This document shows, one piece after another, positions 1-5,874 of a stretch of DNA of 53,877 nucleotides. Below the pieces are notes generated by a model, which was not told the DNA's origin, did no database searches, and worked only from the letters and a program-made list of their open reading frames with translations. A program made the position numbers and the translations under genes. Numbering within the stretch: the stretch's first letter is position 1; every line of letters starts with the position of its first letter. Location of the stretch: contig JAUYPX010000010.1 in NCBI GenBank assembly GCA_030697505.1, forward strand, positions 1-53,877, read 5' to 3'. The stretch is from Nanobdellota archaeon (GTDB taxonomy: Archaea; Nanobdellota; Nanobdellia; Woesearchaeales; GW2011-AR9).

Positions 1-127
1 TTTGTAAATATTCATGTGTCTCACCTCCTCTGGTGAGGCACATCACTTTGCCATGCAAAGTAGAATGTTTTCAAATAGAAAAAGCTAACGCCATTCATCC
101 CACAGCTAAAGCAGTGGGATTTCTGGC
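1..127 (+). mobile_element. Probable right end of an IS200/IS605-type (tnpB) element, possible omega-RNA
   Basis: No coding region. Two hairpins are visible: one near 22-40 (CACCTCCTCTGGTGAGG) and one at about 97-121, where ATCCCAC and GTGGGAT enclose a short loop followed by TTCTGG. The stretch GCCATTCATCCCAC, a hairpin, then GGGATTTCTGGC resembles the right end of archaeal IS200/IS605 and IS1341-type elements, where the tnpB 3' end is followed by the structured omega-RNA scaffold. The tnpB gene would lie left of the window and cannot be seen. The resemblance is from memory of such ends, so the call is moderate to low. Confidence 0.4.
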
Positions 128-131
128 TAGT

Positions 132-503
132 TTATCTTAAATACGCGATTTTATGAGCAGAATCCTTTTTACCGATTAAAGTAAATTTTATTTGTTCCTT
201 TTGCAAACCAAGATGCTGTACTAAATACTGCTTTATATCCCTACCATGCCCAGGATATTCATCATCAATAATTACTATTGAATCTTTGTCAACCTTTTCT
301 TTCAATAACAGATAAAGCCCATAAGAGAATAATCTCAAAGCCAGATTTGTTTTATGTTTCTTTTGACATTGAGTGAAGATATTTTGTTTTATCTTTTTTG
401 ATATTCTGATGGAATATTGAATTTCATTGGAAGAAAAAGCAAGAATGGTATCCATGCTTGTATCTTCGGCCTTTCCAGACTGATCGATGGTAAAATGACG
501 CAT
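132..503 (-). CDS. Hypothetical protein, 123 aa
   Basis: I do not recognise this family. The protein is soluble, with no membrane segment or signal peptide. Its N-terminal part is basic and lysine-rich (ISKKIKQNIFTQCQKKHKTN). The C-terminal half has a compact alpha/beta pattern: strand IVIIDDEYPGHGRD, a helix around YLVQHLG, strand IKFTLIG, then SAHKIAY. The IIDDEY segment with its acidic pair and the later Ser-Ala-His could be a catalytic or nucleotide-binding site, but that is a guess. It lies between the IS605-like end and a separate minus-strand pair of genes. Being next to a transposon end, it could be accessory cargo. The start is the first ATG (complement 501-503), with little upstream space. 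Confidence 0.55.
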   Translation of the reverse strand: MRHFTIDQSGKAEDTSMDTILAFSSNEIQYSIRISKKIKQNIFTQCQKKHKTNLALRLFSYGLYLLLKEKVDKDSIVIIDDEYPGHGRDIKQYLVQHLGLQKEQIKFTLIGKKDSAHKIAYLR

Positions 504-562
504 TTAATTATTGCCAAGGCTCTTATTTGAAAGATTATACTATCTACAGAAGATACTTTATA

Positions 563-1519
563 TTAATGTAGTTCTTCCACTTTCTTCTCCACAAACAGAT
601 CATCCCTGATAAAAAAAGTAGAAAAGAAACCAAACGAATATTCTATCAAAAAACCCAGCACATACCTGGTTCCCGTGATGACCGGACTTACGCCGATCGC
701 GCTGAACACATACACCCCGATCGCTTGTTTGATGCCCAATCCATTCACGGTCAAAGGGATAGAGTTACTTAAGGTTTCCAATCCGCTGACTAATATCAGA
801 GTCAGCAGAGGGATATCAGTTTCCAGGGCTAAAAACATCGCCTTAGCAGATAATGCCAACACCATCATACGCACTAAGGTAAATACCATGTTCAGCAAAA
901 CCATGTCTTTATGTTCCTGCTCATAAGAGAAAAGCGTCTTACTAAAACCAGCAAAATGCCGAGCATACTTGCGCAAGATCCATTTCTTGATAAAATCCCG
1001 TGATCTTGAACTGAGCAGCAGCACGAAGAGCATCAGCATCAGAAATACATACAATACAAACGCAGTGATATGCTGGCCTTTCATGAAAGCAGAGACCGCG
1101 ATGATCCCCAGGAGCATGGAGATAGTGACCGTGATCAGCTTATCTGTGACTACTGCCGCCACGCCTCGGCCGAGATTGATATTCTCCCCTTTCAGATAGT
1201 AGGAAAGAGAAAATTCCCCCAATCTTCCCGGAAAAATAAGCGAGGTTACCCTGCTGGCAAAAAAATATTGTATAAACCTTCTGGGATCAATCTTCTGCAG
1301 GGGATAAAATAAGATATACAGATTCATCACCGCAATGAATACGGAGACGATAAAAAAGAGATAGGCCAGTACAAGATATTTGAACTCAGTCGCTGCCAGT
1401 AACGACCAGATCTGTTTGATGCCGATAGTCCAGAAGAGAATTACCAGCAATAACGGCCCAAGGAAATATTTTATCACTCTGGGCCAGAACTTCAAAACAG
1501 AGGAGATATATTTCTGCAT
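563..1519 (-). CDS. Lysylphosphatidylglycerol synthase TM-region / UPF0104 family flippase-like membrane protein
   Basis: A polytopic membrane protein of 318 aa with about eight hydrophobic segments. The conserved core of the family is visible at about residues 88-120: SRVTSLIFPGRLGE, then a gap, then GRGVAAVVTDKL. This matches the MprF transmembrane / AglD C-terminal (UPF0104, TIGR00374) family, whose members are thought to flip or transfer lipid-linked groups. About 318 aa is the usual length for stand-alone archaeal members. A second conserved region, NSIPLTVNGLGIKQA near the C terminus, also fits. The gene starts 6 bp after the upstream methyltransferase gene ends, so the two are probably co-transcribed. 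The substrate cannot be predicted; neighbouring glycan genes make a lipid-glycan role plausible. Confidence 0.8.
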   Translation of the reverse strand: MQKYISSVLKFWPRVIKYFLGPLLLVILFWTIGIKQIWSLLAATEFKYLVLAYLFFIVSVFIAVMNLYILFYPLQKIDPRRFIQYFFASRVTSLIFPGRLGEFSLSYYLKGENINLGRGVAAVVTDKLITVTISMLLGIIAVSAFMKGQHITAFVLYVFLMLMLFVLLLSSRSRDFIKKWILRKYARHFAGFSKTLFSYEQEHKDMVLLNMVFTLVRMMVLALSAKAMFLALETDIPLLTLILVSGLETLSNSIPLTVNGLGIKQAIGVYVFSAIGVSPVITGTRYVLGFLIEYSFGFFSTFFIRDDLFVEKKVEELH

Positions 1520-1525
1520 CTCACA

Positions 1526-2533
1526 TCACACTTTCTCAACAATCACTGCTTCATTTCCTAAATACAACAACGCATAGGTTTTGTCACCAGTAAGTTTTGC
1601 TTCCATTTTCTTTCGGATCTTCCAATATTCAGCCGGATCGACCGGTATCCGCAATATTACCTTTCCGGCATCATGTTTCTGCAGGATGGTCATGATCTCA
1701 TGCTCTTCCTGAGCGCACATATCTACAACTTTAAAAACGTTTTTGAAAAAATGACTTTGTATCTTTTTGTCGCCGGTAAAAAACACCGCTTTCCCTTCAT
1801 CATATAATTCCGCGCCGGTTTCCTCAGACAACTCCGCCACTAGACCGGCCTTCACTGCCGCCGGATCGGCTTCGTAGAGATATTCACCCAGCTGATCTGT
1901 CTCTTCAAGCGTAGAATTCTCGTCAGAACACAATCTTTCCTTTCCCGGAAGGATGACTGCGCTTCTTTCGCATTTTTGCAGATCGCCAAAATACAGAGTC
2001 AGCCGATTCAAAGCCCCATCAATCGACAGATACTCCCGCTCGCAGTCAAAAGGTATTTCCGTAATCTGCGGCGGGAATTCAATGGCGATATTTTCCGTAA
2101 GTGCTCGATATTTCTTCAACAGCTCAGGGATATTAGGTTTGATGGTAGCTACATTGCGCTGCCGCTCTTCCGGTGAGCGTTCCGGATCGCAGAAAACAAT
2201 TTCTACATCCTTTAATTGGGCAATGACTTTCTCGGAAAGCGCATCTCCAGGAATGAATTCAATGTTCTTCCATCCCAGGATCTTAGCATTCTTTTCCGCC
2301 AGCTTGATTTTCTCTGTATCAATCTCGATGGCGTATACTTTCTTGCAGGTTTTCGCAAAGGCAAAACTCTGGAAGCCGATGCCGCAGCCGATATCAACGA
2401 TCGTCTTGCACTTCAATCGCTGCGCCCGGTATTCCGCAGCCAGTTCATGGGTAGCCCAGCGGATATCTTCATCTCGATAATGCAGCTTTTTCGCTTTGGA
2501 ATGTTTGGATAATGCTTTTTTGCTAGCCGCCAT
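1526..2533 (-). CDS. Class I SAM-dependent methyltransferase with THUMP-like C-terminal domain
   Basis: Residues about 45-130 form a Rossmann methyltransferase. Motif I is VDIGCGIGFQS, the acidic ribose-binding residue falls in VYAIEID, and motif IV is VFCDPERSP. The sequence DPxRS with the later GALNRLTLYFGDL segment is typical of the RNA-methyltransferase-like proteins with a THUMP-like tail seen in archaea and bacteria. A C-terminal region (about 250-335) has the alternating pattern of a small RNA-binding domain. The length, 335 aa, is normal. It is the first gene of a two-gene minus-strand unit with the flippase-like gene. RNA is the likely substrate by family analogy, but the target base is unknown. 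Confidence 0.75.
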   Translation of the reverse strand: MAASKKALSKHSKAKKLHYRDEDIRWATHELAAEYRAQRLKCKTIVDIGCGIGFQSFAFAKTCKKVYAIEIDTEKIKLAEKNAKILGWKNIEFIPGDALSEKVIAQLKDVEIVFCDPERSPEERQRNVATIKPNIPELLKKYRALTENIAIEFPPQITEIPFDCEREYLSIDGALNRLTLYFGDLQKCERSAVILPGKERLCSDENSTLEETDQLGEYLYEADPAAVKAGLVAELSEETGAELYDEGKAVFFTGDKKIQSHFFKNVFKVVDMCAQEEHEIMTILQKHDAGKVILRIPVDPAEYWKIRKKMEAKLTGDKTYALLYLGNEAVIVEKV

Positions 2534-2603
2534 GCTAGGATGATTATAAGTATATTTTTAAGGGTTTCCAAACCAAAAAGAAAAAACATCAGCAGGATAT
2601 GCC

Positions 2604-2765
2604 GGCTCTGTAGAAAAAGTAGGTTAGCATCATCAGGTCAAAGCTACTCCAATAACATTTCGAGCTGACAAGAGGGAAGTCCCTTACGGGGAACGTCAGC
2701 CATAAAAGAAAAAAGGCACAGCTTTGAAGATGCTAACCCGAACGAAGTGAGATTTTCTACAGAGC
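2604..2765. mobile_element. MITE-like structured element with 13-bp terminal inverted repeats and 10-bp flanking duplication
   Basis: GCTCTGTAGAAAA (2605-2617) is the perfect reverse complement of TTTTCTACAGAGC (2753-2765). Inside, GGTTAGCATC (2622-2631) pairs with GATGCTAACC (2729-2738), TCAAAGCT (2638-2645) with AGCTTTGA (2720-2727), and GCTGAC (2664-2669) with GTCAGC (2695-2700). The RNA or DNA could therefore fold into one long imperfect hairpin. The 10-mer AGGATATGCC occurs immediately outside both ends (2594-2603 and 2766-2775), as expected for a target-site duplication. No ORF is present. It lies directly upstream of the doxX promoter. A structured non-coding RNA gene is the alternative reading. 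Confidence 0.65.
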
Positions 2766-2781
2766 AGGATATGCCCCAACA

Positions 2782-2789
2782 TTTATATA
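2782..2789 (+). promoter_or_regulatory. Archaeal TATA box for doxX
   Basis: TTTATATA at 2782-2789, about 46 nt before the doxX ATG, leaves a leader of roughly 20-25 nt that carries GGAG (2820-2823) as a ribosome site. Confidence 0.6.
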
Positions 2790-2834
2790 GCTAAACCCTA
2801 CTTTGCAGACAAAAATCTTTGGAGATCGAAGAGC

Positions 2835-3239
2835 ATGAGTTATTTAGAAACAAAATATAAGGATCATCTCTATCTAGTTTTTCGCGTAGGTATGGGTGCA
2901 TTATTTTTTATGTTTGGAGTGCAGAAATTATTCGGATTGTGGGGTATGCCCGGCGGAGCGGCTGCTTTTGGAACTTTAGTCTGGTTTGCTGGTGCTGCTG
3001 AACTTTTAATTGGTATGGCTGTAGCCTTAGGTATTTTTACTCGGCTTGCTTCTCTCTTTGGCGTGGTCGAGATGGCAGTAGCCTATGTCCTGGGACACGC
3101 TATGGTAGCCGGATGGAATCCTGCAGTTAATATGGGAACACCTGCTCTCTTATTTCTACTGGCATTCTTGGTAACCCTGGCCTATGGCGCAGGAAAAGCT
3201 AGTTTGGAACGAAAAGTGATGGGAAAAGAGATGTTCTAA
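2835..3239 (+). CDS. DoxX family membrane protein
   Basis: A 134-aa protein with four predicted membrane helices (about 12-30, 42-64, 70-90 and 100-120). The N-terminal helix FRVGMGALFFMFGVQKLFG followed by a Gly/Ala-rich loop is the hallmark of the DoxX/SURF4-like family of small quinone-related or redox-associated membrane proteins. It starts at an ATG preceded by GGAG. It stands alone, with its own TATA box and a T-rich tail after the stop. Function in archaea is poorly defined beyond the family name. The gene is complete, with no anomalies seen. Confidence 0.8.
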   Translation: MSYLETKYKDHLYLVFRVGMGALFFMFGVQKLFGLWGMPGGAAAFGTLVWFAGAAELLIGMAVALGIFTRLASLFGVVEMAVAYVLGHAMVAGWNPAVNMGTPALLFLLAFLVTLAYGAGKASLERKVMGKEMF

Positions 3240-3266
3240 GTTTTTTTTATTTATTTTTCTTAATTT
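3240..3266 (+). terminator. T-rich terminator after doxX
   Basis: A run of Ts interrupted by few other bases follows the doxX stop codon directly, as in archaeal U-tract termination. No stable hairpin precedes it. Confidence 0.4.
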
Positions 3267-3378
3267 CTCATAAACCCCAGAAAACTTCTTAAACCCATAC
3301 TTCTTCTCTAAAATATATGTCTTACAAAAACGCACCGCATTTTTTGGAAGGCCCAAAAATCGCTGAAGGTGATTTTTG

Positions 3379-4023
3379 ATGCCTAAGAAGGAAACTATCG
3401 TAGTATTCAGCGCCCATTCTGATGATTTTGTGATCGGTGCTGGCGGAACTATCGCTAAATACGCTCAGGAAGGAAAAAAAGTACTAGCTATTGTGCTTTC
3501 CTACGGAGAAAAATCCCATCCCTGGCTGAAGCGCAAAGTAGTCAAAAGCATGCGCGCCAAAGAGACGAAAGAAGCTTCAAAACTGCTGAAATGCAAATCT
3601 ATTTTTTTTGACCTGAAAGAAGGAAAATTCCGGGAAGGATATCAAGAAGCAAATCTGCAGGAAACCTTGCTGAAAATCATCGAAAAAGAAAAACCAAGCA
3701 AAATATTCACCCACAGCCATGAAGATCCGCATCCAGACCATAGAGCGGTGCATCAGATCACCTTAGAAGTGTTTGAAAAATTATCGCACCAGCCAGAATT
3801 ATATATGTATTCAATCTGGAATCCGGTCTCCTTCAAGACTCACTATCCTTCCCTGTACGTGGACATCAGCAAGACTTTCTCCTTGAAATTGAAAGCGCTC
3901 TGGAAATTCAGAAGCCAGAAAGTGCATGTCTCTTATCCCTTCATCCTGCTCATGTATAAAGCTATCAAAGACGGATTCAAGATGCGCGCCCGCTTCGGAG
4001 AACACTTTTTCAGGATAAAATGA
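3379..4023 (+). CDS. PIG-L / LmbE-like N-acetylglucosamine deacetylase family protein
   Basis: The zinc-binding motif AHSDD near residue 13 (family consensus AHPDD) and the downstream block HEDPHPDHRAVH (about 113-124) identify the PIG-L/LmbE fold, a zinc-dependent deacetylase of N-acetyl sugars or related amides. The protein is 214 aa from the ATG at 3379, normal for the family. A TTG immediately upstream would add one residue, but the ATG has GGTGAT (3368-3373) at good spacing. A glycosyltransferase follows 256 bp downstream, separated by an inserted structured element, so a role in glycan or glycolipid maturation is reasonable. The exact substrate is unknown. Confidence 0.8.
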   Translation: MPKKETIVVFSAHSDDFVIGAGGTIAKYAQEGKKVLAIVLSYGEKSHPWLKRKVVKSMRAKETKEASKLLKCKSIFFDLKEGKFREGYQEANLQETLLKIIEKEKPSKIFTHSHEDPHPDHRAVHQITLEVFEKLSHQPELYMYSIWNPVSFKTHYPSLYVDISKTFSLKLKALWKFRSQKVHVSYPFILLMYKAIKDGFKMRARFGEHFFRIK

Positions 4024-4063
4024 ACCAAAGAAAAGATGATAAAAGAAGTAAATATTTTGTAAT

Positions 4064-4232
4064 TGCGCCAACGGCGGTGCGACGGTCAAAACTTCGTTTT
4101 GCCCTACTTGACAGCCCGGAGGGCGTGTCCCCAGTCAAGCCGCACGCCATGGCGCAAGACGCGACAGGGGTTGCTCCCTACGGGATGTCGCGTAGGACAG
4201 GAACTGTCCGTCTTGCCGCCAAGGAGGCGTGC
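4064..4232. mobile_element. Structured GC-rich insertion element with 8-bp flanking repeats
   Basis: The 8-mer TTTGTAAT flanks this segment exactly (4056-4063 and 4233-4240). Inside, GGCGG-N3-GACGG near the left end pairs with CCGTC-N3-CCGCC near the right end. The enclosed part folds into several hairpins: CAAAAC/GTTTTG, CTTGAC/GTCAAG, GCGACA/TGTCGC and GGACAG/CTGTCC. It is clearly more GC-rich than its neighbours. An 87-codon reading frame crosses it but looks like chance. A MITE-like insertion between the deacetylase and glycosyltransferase genes is the best reading; a structured RNA is the alternative. Confidence 0.55.
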
Positions 4233-4279
4233 TTTGTAATGATTAAATCACGACTAAATTCATCATCACTCTCTCAAAA

Positions 4280-5413
4280 ATGAATAAACCAAAATTACTC
4301 ATAGTGGCCGACACCTATTATCCTAAGGTAGATGGAACCCTCAAGTTCATTGAGGAATTTCTGAAACGCTCCCAAGATGCCTTTGAGATATCCTTGTTAG
4401 TTCCCGATTACGGCACCCACAAAGGAAAAAAAGTTACTTACATCGAAGTCTCCAAAATCTGGAAAGTGTCCGGCTATGCCAACCTGAAATTCTCCCCTTC
4501 AAATATCAAAAAGATGAAAACCGCCATCCAGGAAGCGGACCTGATCTTTATCCAAGGCCCGGCCTTGCTCAGCTATGCCAGCATCTATTATGCGCGAAAG
4601 TACAATAAAAAGATATTTTTCTACACTCATACCTTAACGTGGGAACTGTTTGAAAAATTCTTTCCCGGCCTTTTCAAAAAACCGATCTCCTATCTTATCA
4701 AAAGACTATCTATCTCCATGTACAACCGCTGTGATGAGATCCTGGTGCCTTACCATGAATTAAAAGAACATCTGCAGGAGCAAGGAGTAGAGACGGAGAT
4801 CACCACCGCCAGATTGGGAGTAGACATAGATATTTTCAATCCCACTGCAGACAAGCGCGCCAGCAAAGAAAAGATCCATCTTGATCCTGATAAAAGAGTC
4901 ATCGGCTATGTAGGAAGGATTTCCAAGGAGAAAAACACGCAGCTCTTGCTGGAAGCGTTCCAAAAAATAGAGGAACAGGACAACATCACCTTGCTGATGG
5001 TCGGCGACGGACCGGAAAAGCAGACCAAGGAATTAAAGAAACTGAAAAACTGCAAAGTGATTGGTTTTGTCTACAATGTGCAGGATTACTTGAAGGCCAT
5101 GGACGTTTTCGTCATGCCCAGTCTTACTGAGACCACTTCCTTAGCTACGTTAGAAGCCATGTCTACCGGGCTGCCGGTGATCGCGACGAGAGTGGGATTC
5201 ATCAAAAGCTATATCATCAAAAACCATAATGGCCTTTTCTTTCCCCGTAACAGTTCCAGCATGTTGTCGGTGAAAATTTCAAAATTATTGAAAGATCGGG
5301 AATATCGTGAACGCCTGGGGCAGAACGCCAGAAAAACTGTCGCTTACGGCTTTTCCTGGGAACGATCCATTAACAGGATCAAACGGATATTGTTGAAACG
5401 ATATTATCATTGA
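4280..5413 (+). CDS. GT4-family glycosyltransferase (GT-B fold)
   Basis: A 377-aa protein with two Rossmann-like halves. The N-terminal half opens with LLIVADTYYPKVDGT, typical of GT4 acceptor domains. The C-terminal half has IGYVGRISKEKN, LMVGDGPE and the donor-binding E-x7-E motif in TETTSLATLEAM followed by STGLPVIATRVG. It transfers a nucleotide-sugar moiety to a lipid or glycan acceptor at the cytoplasmic membrane face. It probably works with the upstream PIG-L deacetylase: a GT4 plus PIG-L pair is the classic order for GlcNAc-type glycolipid synthesis. The start ATG follows the inserted element by about 47 bp, and the ribosome site is weak. Confidence 0.85.
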   Translation: MNKPKLLIVADTYYPKVDGTLKFIEEFLKRSQDAFEISLLVPDYGTHKGKKVTYIEVSKIWKVSGYANLKFSPSNIKKMKTAIQEADLIFIQGPALLSYASIYYARKYNKKIFFYTHTLTWELFEKFFPGLFKKPISYLIKRLSISMYNRCDEILVPYHELKEHLQEQGVETEITTARLGVDIDIFNPTADKRASKEKIHLDPDKRVIGYVGRISKEKNTQLLLEAFQKIEEQDNITLLMVGDGPEKQTKELKKLKNCKVIGFVYNVQDYLKAMDVFVMPSLTETTSLATLEAMSTGLPVIATRVGFIKSYIIKNHNGLFFPRNSSSMLSVKISKLLKDREYRERLGQNARKTVAYGFSWERSINRIKRILLKRYYH

Positions 5414-5443
5414 GAATTCTACAATTTTTCTTTCAATTTTCTT

Positions 5444-5816
5444 AAAATCTGCTTTTTTCACCAGTGTCCTGAGAAGCGAAGCTTCTGGGATGCAAGAAAT
5501 TAAGAAACTACTTAATTTCTGCACTGAAATCCGGTAGTTTCCTGATTTCATGTGCCAATAAAGTAGTTTCTTTATTGTGCATATTTCACGGGTGGTGAAT
5601 CAGTGATTTCACCTAGGCTGGAAAAAGCAGGGTCGGAAAACCGCCCTGAGCGAAGCGAACATGCATGAAATTTGAAAACTATCAAATTTCAGCACTGAAA
5701 ACTAATCGTTGCAAGAAAAGTGAAAGCTATCACTTTTCTGCACAGGAAAGAAATCTTTGTTTCTTTCCTTGTGTTAGTTTTCATGTGCGACCAGTCTATT
5801 GACTGGTCGTGGGCGG
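5444..5816. repeat. Hairpin-array element: two tandem multibranch domains of modular stem-loops
   Basis: No gene lies in 5414-5874. Domain 1 (5449-5631) is closed by CTGCTTTTT...CCAG pairing with CTGGAAAAAGCAG. Domain 2 is closed by GAAAACCGCCC (5635-5645) pairing with GGGCGGTTTTC (5811-5821). Inside, stem-loops share borders TGCA and GCAC and a 6-nt loop, with different stems: AGAAATTAAG (5495-5504) with loop AAACTA; TGAAATTTGA (5666-5675) with loop AAACTA; AGAAAAGTGA (5714-5723) with loop AAGCTA. Two more lie in reverse orientation, where the loop reads TAGTTT (5525-5550 and 5557-5580). TTTTCTT occurs at both ends (5437-5443, 5817-5823), a possible duplication. The first 138-139 bp recur at 53739-53877 with one mismatch. 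Confidence 0.75.
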
Positions 5817-5845
5817 TTTTCTTTGACTGTTGCCTTCAGAATACA

Positions 5846-5853
5846 TTTATAAG
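5846..5853 (+). promoter_or_regulatory. Archaeal TATA box, leaderless promoter
   Basis: TTTATAAG lies 22-29 nt before the ATG at 5875, so transcription would start at or next to the start codon. This supports the ATG at 5875 over an upstream TTG at 5830. Confidence 0.6.
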
Positions 5854-5874
5854 TCTCAAAAATTTCTTTTCTCT

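Noticed and set aside
675..1577. Several plus-strand reading frames opposite the flippase-like gene
   Set aside because: They are antisense to a well-supported membrane protein and have no ribosome sites or family patterns.
2640..2765. RNase P RNA candidate (GAGGGAAGTCC-like stretch)
   Set aside because: Too short, lacks the paired conserved regions, and the terminal inverted repeats with flanking duplication fit a MITE better.
4020..4283. 87-codon plus-strand reading frame between the PIG-L and glycosyltransferase genes
   Set aside because: Most of it crosses the GC-rich hairpin element bounded by TTTGTAAT repeats; composition and product (many Arg/Gly/Pro) do not look like a protein of this genome.
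5470..5830. CRISPR array
   Set aside because: The regular stem-loops at first suggested repeats and spacers, but the constant parts are only 4-6 nt, spacing is irregular, and the variable parts are self-complementary.
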